Source of the DNA: Brevibacterium oceani
Lineage (GTDB): Bacteria; Actinomycetota; Actinomycetes; Actinomycetales; Brevibacteriaceae
Length of the DNA: 64,000 nt
Direction of reading: 5' to 3'
Assembly: GCF_013623835.1 (NCBI RefSeq)
Contig: NZ_JABKDE010000002.1
Coordinates: 124,001 to 188,000, forward strand
Part shown: positions 10,924-19,696 of the stretch, piece after piece
Numbering within the stretch: the first letter of the stretch is position 1
Layout of the letters: each line of letters starts with the position of its first letter
Notes under the pieces: model-generated
The model's input: only the letters and a program-made list of their open reading frames with translations
Databases searched by the model: none
What the model was told of the DNA's origin: nothing
Program-made: the position numbers and the translations under genes

Positions 10924-12161
10924 GGTCTGTTGTCCTGTCCTTGGGTGGTTGTCAGAAGGGCCCGGGCTCTCCGAGTGGGGGAGCTCGGGAGTCTCATGGT
11001 CACTGCGGAGGCTGCGGCCGCGGCCAGGGTCGCCAGCGCATACACCACAGCCGCCCACCGGAGGCCGATGCTGTCGCTGAGCAGTCCGGCCGCGATGGCG
11101 GAGAGTCCGTACGCAAGGTATCCCACGAGGTAGAAGGCGGCGAAGAATTCCGCTTTCTCATCGTCCCGGACGTTCGGCAGGAGCTCTCGCAGAATGCCGG
11201 AGAACACCGCTCCGAACCCGAACCCTGTGATCACCGCGCCGAAGACGAGCACAGGCGCTGCTTCGGTGAGGAACGACGCGCCTTCCGCCGTGACGCCGAC
11301 GATGACCGCGGTCGTGCCTGCGGACTGGAGCAGCCTCGGGCGCAGGTGGGGAGCGATGACGATCGTGCAGACAGTGGCGGTGAGAGGCTGCAGCGCGACG
11401 ACGAGTGCAGCCGCGAACCCGTCGCCGAGGTGGAGCGTCGCATGGGCGAGCGACGCTCCGAGCCCGAGAATGAGTCCCGCCGACATCCAGATGCCGACGA
11501 TCGCTGGGATGAGTCGGATGAACCGCGGTCTCACGGCCTCCGCGATCCGGACCCGAGGGAGTGCGGGAACCCGACGCCTGGGACCAGCCGACACCGACTC
11601 CGGAGATGCCGACAGGATCGCCCCGGTGATGACGATGACGACGAGCGCCGCGCCGAACACCACGTTGTTCGGCGCGCTCGTGTCTTCGGCCGCTGCGCCG
11701 GCGAGGACGGCTCCGATGCCCAGTCCTCCTGCCGTCGTGATGATGACGATGACCTCCGCGGTGCGCCGACCGCGCGGAGAGGCGAGCTCCATGATCCACG
11801 CGCTGAAGACGGTCGTGGCGACGCCGGTCGCCGCGCCCTGGACTGCCCTGGCCGCGATGAGCTCACCGATCGTGTCGGCGGTGAGGAACTGCACCATCGC
11901 GATCGCGTTGAGCGCCAGCGCTGCGACTGCCACCGGACGTCTTCCCACGCGATCGGAGACCGAGCCGCAGACGACGAGTGCGCCGAGGAGGACCAGAGCG
12001 TAGATCGAGAAGGCGACGGTGAGAGCGGCGTCCGGGAACCCCCACGCCTGCTGGTCGCGGCTGAGCAGGACGCTGGGTGCGCCGGCCGCGGCCATGACTG
12101 AGAGGAATGCGATGATCGCAGCGACGAACGCCAGCGGCTGCGGAACGGTTCGGACTGACAT
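10920..12161 (-). CDS. MFS transporter
   Basis: A 413-residue major facilitator with 12 predicted hydrophobic helices and the loop 2-3 signature GSVSDRVGRRP (motif A). It is probably a proton-coupled exporter of a small molecule; the substrate cannot be inferred. The start at 12161 is chosen because AAAGGAG stands 5 bases upstream; a start ten codons earlier lacks one. The gene is first in a two-gene operon with the DJ-1 enzyme and diverges from the GlxA-type regulator, an arrangement typical of an efflux or detoxification unit controlled by the adjacent regulator. Confidence 0.9.
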   Translation of the reverse strand: MSVRTVPQPLAFVAAIIAFLSVMAAAGAPSVLLSRDQQAWGFPDAALTVAFSIYALVLLGALVVCGSVSDRVGRRPVAVAALALNAIAMVQFLTADTIGELIAARAVQGAATGVATTVFSAWIMELASPRGRRTAEVIVIITTAGGLGIGAVLAGAAAEDTSAPNNVVFGAALVVIVITGAILSASPESVSAGPRRRVPALPRVRIAEAVRPRFIRLIPAIVGIWMSAGLILGLGASLAHATLHLGDGFAAALVVALQPLTATVCTIVIAPHLRPRLLQSAGTTAVIVGVTAEGASFLTEAAPVLVFGAVITGFGFGAVFSGILRELLPNVRDDEKAEFFAAFYLVGYLAYGLSAIAAGLLSDSIGLRWAAVVYALATLAAAAASAVTMRLPSSPTRRARALLTTTQGQDNRP

Positions 12162-12195
12162 AGGGCTCCTTTCCCTTGGTGGCATCTCCATATTC

Positions 12196-12247
12196 GTCGG
12201 GTCCGGACCGACACGACAGTGGCGGAAACGGCGACATTCGTTAGGAT
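12196..12247 (+). promoter_or_regulatory. divergent promoter region with leaderless start for the GlxA regulator
   Basis: TAGGAT at 12242-12247 ends 6 bases before ATG 12254, so the regulator transcript is probably leaderless. GGTCCGGACC at 12200-12209 is a 10-bp palindrome, flanked by GTCG and CGAC, placed between the two divergent genes; it is a candidate operator for the GlxA-type protein. Confidence 0.5.
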
Positions 12248-12253
12248 TACGTC

Positions 12254-13228
12254 ATGATCGTCAGTGAGTCCTCGCCTGCGCACAGAGTCGTCGTCGTCAT
12301 CATCGAGGGAGCTCTCGTCATGGACGTCGGCATCCCGCTTCAGGTGTTCGCGGACAGACCAGGCTTTCCCTATCAGCTGCGTGTCTGCGCCGAAACCGCT
12401 GGCATCGTGAACACCTCCTCGGGAATCGGGATGTCGGTGCCGTTCGGGTTGGAGGCGCTCGAGGATGCGGACACCGTCATCGTGCCGGGGTTCGCGCCGG
12501 CCTCACGACCGACGCCGCTGCCCGTCTGCGAGGCGCTGGTCGCCGCCCACGCGCGCGGGGCGCGAATAGTCTCCATCTGCTACGGTGCCTTCGCCCTGGC
12601 CGAGGCCGGACTGTTGGAAGGTCTGCGGGCAACGACCCATTGGGAAGCGGTCGGCGAGTTCGCACATCGGTATCCGAACGTTCAGGTCGAACCCGATGTG
12701 CTCTTCGTCGATGAGGGCTCCGTCCTCACATCAGCGGGAGTGGCGGCGGGACTCGACCTGTGCCTGTACATCGTCCGCAAGGACCTCGGAGCCAAGGCGG
12801 CCACCGAGATCGCCCGTCGACTCGTCACTGCCCCTCGTCGCTCCGGCGGACAATCTCAGTTCATCCCGACGGCCGGCGTTGACATCGGTGCCGGTACGTC
12901 GCTCGATGACCTGCGCGCGTGGGCAGCTCAGCACCTCGGCGAGCGACTGACCGTCAGACAGCTGGCCGAACGGGCGAATCTGTCCACCCGTACATTCGAA
13001 CGACGATTCGCGGCCGAGACCGGAACAACACCGCATCGCTGGCTTCTGCGCGCCCGCCTCGATGCCGCGCGACTGCTGCTGGAGGACACCGACTTGCCGA
13101 TCGATCGTATTGCCGGGCAGGTCGGATTGGGAACGGGGGCGAACCTGCGACTGCATTTCCGCAGGTCCTTCGAGGTGTCGCCGGTCGAGTACCGCAGAAC
13201 CTTCACCTCGATGTCATCGTCGGAGTGA
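12254..13228 (+). CDS. GlxA-family AraC transcriptional regulator
   Basis: A 324-residue regulator with an N-terminal DJ-1/PfpI-like sensor domain (about 10-180) and a C-terminal AraC double HTH (about 220-318; TVRQLAERANLSTRTFERRF and PIDRIAGQVGLGTGANLRLHF are the two recognition units). The elbow is ISICYGAF, so the cysteine is retained. No Shine-Dalgarno is seen; the ATG follows TAGGAT by 6 bases. It diverges from the MFS/DJ-1 operon by about 90 bases and likely controls it. Confidence 0.9.
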   Translation: MIVSESSPAHRVVVVIIEGALVMDVGIPLQVFADRPGFPYQLRVCAETAGIVNTSSGIGMSVPFGLEALEDADTVIVPGFAPASRPTPLPVCEALVAAHARGARIVSICYGAFALAEAGLLEGLRATTHWEAVGEFAHRYPNVQVEPDVLFVDEGSVLTSAGVAAGLDLCLYIVRKDLGAKAATEIARRLVTAPRRSGGQSQFIPTAGVDIGAGTSLDDLRAWAAQHLGERLTVRQLAERANLSTRTFERRFAAETGTTPHRWLLRARLDAARLLLEDTDLPIDRIAGQVGLGTGANLRLHFRRSFEVSPVEYRRTFTSMSSSE

Positions 13229-13233
13229 GAGGC

Positions 13234-13239
13234 TAAGAT
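13234..13239 (+). promoter_or_regulatory. -10 element of the dxs transcript
   Basis: TAAGAT ends 6 bases before the ATG of the small ORF at 13246, the geometry seen at other leaderless starts in this window. It lies 6 bases after the stop of the GlxA regulator gene. Confidence 0.55.
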
Positions 13240-13245
13240 GTTCCG

Positions 13246-13290
13246 ATGGAAACCGTGCGCAATGAGGCAGCCAGGAGCGAGACCGAATGA
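13246..13290 (+). CDS. 14-codon upstream ORF overlapping the dxs start
   Basis: METVRNEAARSETE followed by TGA. The ATG lies 6 bases behind TAAGAT, so it would be read by a 70S ribosome on a leaderless transcript. Its stop (13288-13290) overlaps the dxs ATG (13287-13289) as ATGA, and the dxs ribosome binding site AGGAG lies within it. Terminating ribosomes would therefore be delivered onto the dxs start. The peptide has no codon run suggesting amino acid attenuation; coupling of translation is the simpler role. Confidence 0.55.
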   Translation: METVRNEAARSETE

Positions 13291-15227
13291 CATTTCTCGA
13301 GTCGATCACGTCGCCCGAACAGCTGCGCGCGCTCGACGCCGGCGAATGTGAGGTCCTCGCCGAAGAGATCCGGGACCACCTCATCACGACGGTCGCCGGC
13401 ACCGGCGGACATCTCGGCCCCAACCTCGGCGTGGTCGAACTCACCATGGGCATCCACCGGGTCTTCGATTCCCCACGTGACACCATCATCTTCGACGTCG
13501 GCCACCAGACCTATGTGCACAAGCTGCTCACCGGCCGGCACGACCGCCTCTCGACGCTGCGTCAGCAGGGCGGGCTCTCGGGCTATCCGAGCAGGTCCGA
13601 GAGCGAACACGACGTCGTCGAGAACTCCCACGCCTCGGCCTCGCTGTCCTGGGCCGACGGCATCGCCAAGGCCCGTCAGCTCAGAGGCGAGGACGACCGC
13701 CACGTCGTCGCGGTCATCGGCGACGGCGCACTGACCGGAGGCATGGCGTGGGAGGCGCTCAACACCATCGCCGCCGATACCTCGAGTCCGCCGCGCCGAC
13801 TCGTCATCGTCGTCAACGACAACGGCCGCTCCTACGCCCCGACCGTCGGCGGATTCGCAGCCCACCTCGACGAACTGCGCACCATGTCCGGCTACGAGAA
13901 GCTCCTGACCTGGGGGAAAGAGACGCTCCGATCGTCCGGTGCCCCCGGCCGTGCGGCCTACAGCGCCATCCACGGAGTCAAACGCGGGCTCAAGGACATG
14001 GTCAGCCCCGCCCAGACCGGAATGTTCGACGAACTCGGCATCAAATACTTGGGCCCCATCGACGGCCACGACCTGTCCTCGGTGGAAAAGGCTCTGCAGC
14101 TGGCCGAACAGTTCGACGGCGGACCCATCATCGTCCATATGATCACTCAGAAGGGCCACGGCTTCGACCCGGCCGTCAACGATGACGCCGACCAGTTCCA
14201 CTCCGTCGGCGTCATCGACCCGGTCACGGGAAAGTCCACCCCGTCGAAGTCGACGTCATGGACCTCCGTGTTCGGCACCGAGGTATGCGATCTCGCCGCA
14301 GAGCGCGACGACATCGTCGCGGTCACCGCGGCCATGCTCATGCCGGTCGGGCTCGCGAAGTTCGCGGAGGAATTCCCTGCCCGCGTCTTCGACGTCGGCA
14401 TCGCCGAAGCGCACGCGGTCGCCTCGGCGGCGGGCCTGTCCTACGGAGGACTGCACCCGATCGTGTGCATCTACTCGACGTTCCTCTCCCGCGCCTTCGA
14501 CCAGATGCTCATGGACGTCGCCCTGCACCGGCAGGGCGTGACCTTCGTCCTCGACCGCGCCGGCATCACCGGGCCCGACGGCGCCAGCCACCACGGCATC
14601 TGGGACATCGCCATGCTGCGCATCGTCCCCGGACTCCGGCTCGCTGCACCCCGCGACGCCGCACGGCTGACCGAAGAGCTGCGCGAGGCCGTCGCCGTCA
14701 CCGACGGGCCGACGGTGCTGCGGTTCCCACGTGGCAGCGTCGGTGCCGACATCCCGGCGCTGAGGCGGCTGACCGACGGCGTGGATGTCCTCCGTGAGGT
14801 GCCGGCCGGGTCCTCGGCCGAGGTGCTCATCGTCTCCGTCGGACCGTTCGCACGGCTGGCGGGGAACGTGGCCGATGAACTCGAGCAGCGCGGAATCCCT
14901 GCCACGATCGTCGATCCGCGGTGGGTGCTGCCGGTGCCCGAATCCGTCGTCGACCTCGCCGCGAACCACAGCCTTGTCGCCGTCATCGAAGACGGAGTGA
15001 AGATCGGCGGCGTCGGTTCGCAGATCCGCTCGGACCTGCGCGAGGCCGATTCCCGGATCGGCGTGCTCGAACTCGGTGTTCCCGACGAGTTCCTGCCGCA
15101 GGGTACGCGCGAGGAGATCCTCGACCACGTCGGCCTCGACACGGACACGATCGTCGGCGACATCGTCAGGGCCCTACCCGCCGAGGTGGCTGACCGGGCC
15201 GCGAAAGGCACGCGCCGAGCCGTGTGA
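13287..15227 (+). CDS. dxs: 1-deoxy-D-xylulose-5-phosphate synthase
   Basis: Thiamine-diphosphate enzyme that condenses pyruvate and glyceraldehyde 3-phosphate to DXP, the first step of the MEP isoprenoid route and the source of precursors for UppS at 36.6 kb and for carotenoids or quinones. 646 residues. The ThDP fold is marked by GDGALTGGMAWEALN with the metal-binding N in VVNDNG; the pyrimidine domain has DRAGITGPDGASHHG; the transketolase C-terminal domain starts at about 490. AGGAG precedes ATG by 9 bases and the start overlaps a small upstream ORF. Confidence 0.97.
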   Translation: MTFLESITSPEQLRALDAGECEVLAEEIRDHLITTVAGTGGHLGPNLGVVELTMGIHRVFDSPRDTIIFDVGHQTYVHKLLTGRHDRLSTLRQQGGLSGYPSRSESEHDVVENSHASASLSWADGIAKARQLRGEDDRHVVAVIGDGALTGGMAWEALNTIAADTSSPPRRLVIVVNDNGRSYAPTVGGFAAHLDELRTMSGYEKLLTWGKETLRSSGAPGRAAYSAIHGVKRGLKDMVSPAQTGMFDELGIKYLGPIDGHDLSSVEKALQLAEQFDGGPIIVHMITQKGHGFDPAVNDDADQFHSVGVIDPVTGKSTPSKSTSWTSVFGTEVCDLAAERDDIVAVTAAMLMPVGLAKFAEEFPARVFDVGIAEAHAVASAAGLSYGGLHPIVCIYSTFLSRAFDQMLMDVALHRQGVTFVLDRAGITGPDGASHHGIWDIAMLRIVPGLRLAAPRDAARLTEELREAVAVTDGPTVLRFPRGSVGADIPALRRLTDGVDVLREVPAGSSAEVLIVSVGPFARLAGNVADELEQRGIPATIVDPRWVLPVPESVVDLAANHSLVAVIEDGVKIGGVGSQIRSDLREADSRIGVLELGVPDEFLPQGTREEILDHVGLDTDTIVGDIVRALPAEVADRAAKGTRRAV

Positions 15228-15252
15228 GAGCACACCGGCGAGGTGGGGTGGA

Positions 15253-16425
15253 TCAGGTGCGGGGGAGGCCCGCCAGGGTCTTCGTCAGCACCGGGGCACT
15301 CAGCTCGATCTGCCACGGACGTGCCCCCGCCTCGGCGAGGTAGTCCGCGACATCGACGTGCGTCTGTGCGGCCAGCGACTTCACGAGCGTCGGCTGGAGA
15401 AGGACGTCGTGGGGAATCGACAGCGACTCGGCCAGCTCGGCCATCGCCGACTTCAGCGCGGCAACCCGATCTTTGAGATCCGTGTGGCTGAACGGAGTGC
15501 TCTGCGTACGTCCGCGCTCCTGCCGGCTCGGCAGCTCATCGACGGTGAGACGAGACGCCTTGCGATAGGCCCGGAAGAGTCGAGCCGCCTCGGCGCGGGA
15601 GAGTCTGCGCCACTTGGTCATGATGTCATCGCTCGACTTCACCCCGGACTGGGCGAGAGCGACGAGGTCGCGATCACGCAGAACCTTGCTGGGCGCCAGA
15701 TCGGCCTCGCCGGCCATGGCATCTCGGGCCAGCCAGAGTTCGCGGACGCGGGCGATGTCGCGGCGCGACTTGAGCTTGGAGAGGCCATGCGTGCGCCGCC
15801 ACGGTTCGGCGAAGTGCTTGGGCTGGAAATCGAGGAGATGGTCGAACTCCTGCTGTGCGAACTCCCACCGGTCGGCATCGAGCAGCTGCTGGTGGAGGAT
15901 GTCGCGGATGGGCAGCAGCACCTCGACGTCGAGGGCCGCGTAGTTCAGCCATGCCTTCGGCAGGGGACGCGTCGACCAGTCGGCCGCCGAATGCTCCTTG
16001 GCCAGCCGGACCCCCAGGGTGCGTTCGGCGACGGCGGCGAGTCCGAACTTCTCCCACCCCAACAGGCGAGCGGCGAGTTCGGTGTCGAAGAGCGCTGCCG
16101 GTCGCATCCCGCGGTCCTGCAGGCAGGGAAGATCCTGGGTGACGGAGTGGATGACCCATTCGTCGGAGCCGAGAGCGGGATTGAGGCCGCTGAGATCGCC
16201 GAGCGTCTCGGAATCCAGCAGGAAGGTCCCTGCCCCGTCCCGCCGCAGCTGGACGAGGAACGCCCGCTGGCCGTAGCGGATTCCCGAGGCGCGTTCGGCG
16301 TCGATGGCGATCGGACCGGTCGCGGCCGCGAGGCTGGCAACGGTCGAGGAGAAGTCCTCCGGGGTGTCGACGACGTCGGGGATGCCGTTCGCGGGTGTTT
16401 CCAAAAGCGGTAGTTCAGATGTCAT
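15253..16425 (-). CDS. rnd: RNase D-like 3'-5' exonuclease with HRDC domain
   Basis: A 390-residue DEDDy exonuclease. Catalytic acids are visible in IAIDAERASG (ExoI), HSVTQDLPCL (ExoII) and YAALDVEVLLP (ExoIII, with the tyrosine of the DEDDy class). An HRDC domain follows at about 205-290 and a helical C-terminal region to 390. RNase D trims stable RNA 3' ends; the actinobacterial proteins are longer than the E. coli enzyme and their substrate is not settled. The ATG overlaps the DUF3000 stop by 4 bases, so the two are coupled. It ends 25 bases from the convergent dxs stop, with no hairpin between. Confidence 0.9.
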   Translation of the reverse strand: MTSELPLLETPANGIPDVVDTPEDFSSTVASLAAATGPIAIDAERASGIRYGQRAFLVQLRRDGAGTFLLDSETLGDLSGLNPALGSDEWVIHSVTQDLPCLQDRGMRPAALFDTELAARLLGWEKFGLAAVAERTLGVRLAKEHSAADWSTRPLPKAWLNYAALDVEVLLPIRDILHQQLLDADRWEFAQQEFDHLLDFQPKHFAEPWRRTHGLSKLKSRRDIARVRELWLARDAMAGEADLAPSKVLRDRDLVALAQSGVKSSDDIMTKWRRLSRAEAARLFRAYRKASRLTVDELPSRQERGRTQSTPFSHTDLKDRVAALKSAMAELAESLSIPHDVLLQPTLVKSLAAQTHVDVADYLAEAGARPWQIELSAPVLTKTLAGLPRT

Positions 16426-17045
16426 CGACGACGCCCGGGCAGGGCTGTGACTCCTTCAGGAAGTGGTGGCAGTCCGGCGACTGTGCTGAGCAGATCGATC
16501 CAGGCTTCGAAGTGATTGCCGATCAGATCCGGCTCGTCAATCACAGGCGTCCACGAAGCCCGCAGCTCCAAGTCTATCGTGGCCGGACGTTCGGCCAACG
16601 TCCCGAAGCTCTCGGACAGCACCCGGGTCGTCGTCCCGCCGGCAGCGAGGACCTCACAGTTGTTGGATTCGAGCGCGTCCTCGAGCCAGCTCCATGCCAC
16701 ATGACCCAACAGGGTCTCATTGCCCAGTTCGTGTTCGAGCTCGGCACGGATATAGGAGACGATGCGGAAGCGGCCCTCCCATTCCTCGGGAGCGGCCGGG
16801 TCGAAGAGGACGACGATGCGCCCAGTGGCCAGTTCGTCGATGGTCTCCCCACTCGCGCGCAGGAAGGTCTCGTCCGCGCTGACCTCGGCACCGAGCGCAT
16901 AGGAATAGGGTGCGAGGCGGGCCGGCGCGGGAATCTCCGAGATCGTCACATTGTTCGTGCTGCGTGCTTCACGCAGCACCGACGTCACGGCCGAGAACTC
17001 CGCCGGAATGCGATTGAGAGGTGAGGTGTTGACCACACTTGCCAC
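16422..17045 (-). CDS. DUF3000 family protein
   Basis: A 207-residue cytosolic protein of the DUF3000 family, which in actinobacteria is regularly followed by the RNase D/HRDC gene and lies near hemE. No catalytic motif or membrane segment is seen; the central part (IDLELRASWTPV) looks like a beta-rich domain. It begins with GTG at 17045; the next downstream gene overlaps its stop. The constant pairing suggests a shared role in RNA metabolism, but this is inference from position only. Confidence 0.85.
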   Translation of the reverse strand: MASVVNTSPLNRIPAEFSAVTSVLREARSTNNVTISEIPAPARLAPYSYALGAEVSADETFLRASGETIDELATGRIVVLFDPAAPEEWEGRFRIVSYIRAELEHELGNETLLGHVAWSWLEDALESNNCEVLAAGGTTTRVLSESFGTLAERPATIDLELRASWTPVIDEPDLIGNHFEAWIDLLSTVAGLPPLPEGVTALPGRRR

Positions 17046-17123
17046 GATAGATCAGCCGTCGTAGCGGGGGAATCATCCACGCCGAGGAGGAACCGGAGAA
17101 TTCCCGTCTCGCCACGTTCGCGA

Positions 17124-17158
17124 AGTGGGGCAGGACTGTCCGCGGAGTGGGGCAAGAC
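17124..17158. promoter_or_regulatory. direct repeats upstream of hemE
   Basis: AGTGGGGCAGGAC (17124-17136) and AGTGGGGCAAGAC (17146-17158) are 13-base direct repeats differing at one base and spaced 22 bases apart, two helical turns. They lie between divergent DUF3000 and hemE and could bind a regulator in tandem. I do not recognise the motif. Confidence 0.45.
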
Positions 17159-17219
17159 ACAGCGTCTTGAAACCGGCCTCCGGTGGGCATCGACGTGAGA
17201 AGGATGGGAGGATGGAGCC

Positions 17220-18260
17220 ATGACATCACCCCTGTTGGCCGCGCTGCGTTCGGAGCCGGTGTCCCATACTCCCGTCTGGTTCATGCGGCAGGCAGGCCGT
17301 TCCCTGCCCGAGTACCGGAAGCTGCGCGAAGGCACCGCAATGCTCGATGCGTGCCGGAACCCCGAACTCGTCTCCGAGATCACCCTGCAGCCGGTCCGTC
17401 GGCACGGGGTCGACGCAGCCATCTTCTTCTCCGACATCGTCGTTCCGCTGCAGGCGGCCGGTGTCGATGTCGAGATCGTGCCCGGCACCGGCCCCGTCAT
17501 CGCCGACCCCGTGCGCAGCCGCGCCGACATCGACGCCCTGCCCGAACTCGATGCCGATGACATCCCTGACATCGCCGAATCGATCGCTCGGATCACTGCC
17601 GAGCTCGGCGACACTCCGCTGATCGGTTTCGGCGGCGCCCCATTCACCCTGGCCAGCTACCTCATCGAGGGCGGCCCGAGTAAGAACCATGAGAAGACGA
17701 AGTCGCTCATGGCCTCCGATCCCGAAGCGTTCTCGGCCCTGTTGGCCAAGCTCGCCCGGATCTCCACGACCTTCATCGACGTGCAGCTCAGTGCCGGCGC
17801 CAAGGCCTTCCAGCTCTTCGACTCCTGGGCCGGCTATCTCTCCCGCCGCGACTACGACGACCATGTGCTGGCGCACTCCGCCTCGGTCTTCGACGGCCTG
17901 GCCCACCACGCGGTGCCCAGCATCCACTTCGGCGTCCAGACCGGCGAACTACTCAACTCCATGTCCCGGGCCGGTTCGACCGCCGTCGGCGTCGACTTCC
18001 GCGTCGACCTCACCGACGCCGCCACTCGTGTCCAGCCCGGTCAGGCCCTGCAGGGCAATCTCGATCCGGCGCTGCTGTTCGCCCCCTGGGAGGCGCTGGC
18101 CCCGCGGATCGAGGACATCGTCAGGGCGGGACTCGACCTCGACCGCGGTTTCGTCTTCAACCTCGGCCACGGCGTGCTTCCCGACACCGATCCCGAGGTT
18201 CCCGGCCGCATCGTCGAGCACGTGCACCGGGTCTCGGCCGAGATCCTCGGCTCCCGCTGA
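17220..18260 (+). CDS. hemE: uroporphyrinogen decarboxylase
   Basis: Decarboxylates the four acetate side chains of uroporphyrinogen III to give coproporphyrinogen III. 346 residues, normal length. The active-site signatures WFMRQAGRSLPEYR (about 20-33) and GFGGAPFTLASYLIEGG (about 138-154) are intact, as is FFSDIVVPLQ with the essential aspartate. GGAGG lies 7 bases upstream of ATG. First gene of hemE-hemY-hemQ, 4 bases before hemY. Confidence 0.98.
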   Translation: MTSPLLAALRSEPVSHTPVWFMRQAGRSLPEYRKLREGTAMLDACRNPELVSEITLQPVRRHGVDAAIFFSDIVVPLQAAGVDVEIVPGTGPVIADPVRSRADIDALPELDADDIPDIAESIARITAELGDTPLIGFGGAPFTLASYLIEGGPSKNHEKTKSLMASDPEAFSALLAKLARISTTFIDVQLSAGAKAFQLFDSWAGYLSRRDYDDHVLAHSASVFDGLAHHAVPSIHFGVQTGELLNSMSRAGSTAVGVDFRVDLTDAATRVQPGQALQGNLDPALLFAPWEALAPRIEDIVRAGLDLDRGFVFNLGHGVLPDTDPEVPGRIVEHVHRVSAEILGSR

Positions 18261-18264
18261 CCCG

Positions 18265-19674
18265 ATGAGCGACATCACCGTCGTCGGGGGAGGGGTCTCG
18301 GGCCTCGTCACCGCCTACCGGCTCAGCGCCGACCACCGGGTCACCGTGTTCGAAGCCGGCACCCGGCTGGGCGGATGCCTCAAGGCCACCATCCTGTCCG
18401 GTGCCGTCGAGACAGGCATCGACACCGGTGCCGAGGCGAGCCTCAACCGCCGCCCGGAGACGAAGAGCCTGGCCGCCGAGCTCGGCATGCCCACCGTCTT
18501 CCCCTCGACCGAGCACAGCTCCCAGGTGCTCAACCGGGGCGAACTCCACCCGATCCCGAAACGACAGATCATGGGCGTCCCCGCCGACGCCGCCGAGGTC
18601 GAATCCCTCATCGGCGCCGAGGCAGCCCGTCGTCTCGCCGCCGAGGAGCTCACACCCCCGATCGGGGGCGAGGACGTCTCACTCGGAGACTTCCTGGCCG
18701 AGCGCCTCGGCGATGCCATCGTCGATTCCCTCGTCGATCCGCTGCTCGGAGGCGTCTACGCCGGTCGCTGTCGTGACCTGTCGCTGGCCGAAACCGTTCC
18801 AGCACTTCTGCCCGCCGCCGTCGACGGCACCTCGGTCCTCGATCTCGTGGCCGGCCTGCTGGCCGCCAGGGACGCCCGCGCCGCCGAGTCGACCGGGGCA
18901 GCCGAACCGGTGTTCATGAGCTTCGAGGGCGGCATCAACCGGCTCATCCCGGCCCTGCACAAGGCGATCGAAGCGCGCGGCGGGACGATCCGCCTCGGCG
19001 CCGGTGTCACCGGAATCGCGCGAGACGAGCAGACCTGGCAGGTCACCGGGAAGGGATTCGACATCGAATCCGACGGGCTCGTCCTGGCCACGCCCGCGCA
19101 TGTGAGTGCGCGGCTGCTGACCGACATCGCACCGGAGTCGTCCGCGGCACTCGGTGAGATTCCCTATGCGTCCACCGCGTTGGTTCCGGCGCTGATCGAC
19201 CTCGACGGGACCGAGCTGACCGGTTCGGGATTCCTCGTCCCGGCGCCGGAAGGCACCTACATCAAGGCCTCGACATTCGTGTCGAACAAATGGCCGTGGA
19301 CCCGCAGCCACATTCCATCCGGCACCGCATTGGTGCGGATGAGCATCGGTCGCTTCGGCGACGGACCCGAGGGATGGCGCAGCGACACGGACGCCGAGAT
19401 CATCGACCGGGCCTTCGCCGACTGGCGCACGATCACCGCGCGACCGACCGCTCGCATCCTCGCCGCCGAGGTGGAGCGCTGGGACTCCGCATTGCCGCAG
19501 TACCTGCCCGGCCACGCCGCCCGCATCGCCGCCGTCGATGCGCAGATCGCCGGCATCGACGGACTCGAACTGGCGGGATCGGCCTTCGACGGGGTCGGAA
19601 TCCCCGCCTGCATCGCCCGCGCCGAGGCGGTTGCTGCGCGCCTGAGCTCACCCACCGACCGAGACACCGAATGA
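18265..19674 (+). CDS. hemY: coproporphyrinogen/protoporphyrinogen III oxidase (HemY/CgoX type)
   Basis: FAD-dependent oxidase of 469 residues. [13 protein letters not shown] (about 7-19) and the acidic FEAGTRLGG loop bind FAD. In monoderm bacteria that also have HemQ, this enzyme oxidises coproporphyrinogen III to coproporphyrin III rather than protoporphyrinogen. The start at 18265 follows the hemE stop by 4 bases and begins at the Rossmann strand; an open frame extends upstream through hemE but out of its coding frame and is not used. It precedes hemQ by 22 bases. Confidence 0.93.
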   Translation: MSDITVVGGGVSGLVTAYRLSADHRVTVFEAGTRLGGCLKATILSGAVETGIDTGAEASLNRRPETKSLAAELGMPTVFPSTEHSSQVLNRGELHPIPKRQIMGVPADAAEVESLIGAEAARRLAAEELTPPIGGEDVSLGDFLAERLGDAIVDSLVDPLLGGVYAGRCRDLSLAETVPALLPAAVDGTSVLDLVAGLLAARDARAAESTGAAEPVFMSFEGGINRLIPALHKAIEARGGTIRLGAGVTGIARDEQTWQVTGKGFDIESDGLVLATPAHVSARLLTDIAPESSAALGEIPYASTALVPALIDLDGTELTGSGFLVPAPEGTYIKASTFVSNKWPWTRSHIPSGTALVRMSIGRFGDGPEGWRSDTDAEIIDRAFADWRTITARPTARILAAEVERWDSALPQYLPGHAARIAAVDAQIAGIDGLELAGSAFDGVGIPACIARAEAVAARLSSPTDRDTE

Positions 19675-19696
19675 ACAGATCACAGAAGGAGCACGA

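Noticed and set aside
17689..18264. Upstream extension of the hemY reading frame into hemE
   Set aside because: It runs through hemE in another frame and gives Arg/Ser/Pro-rich sequence; the Rossmann fold begins at 18265.
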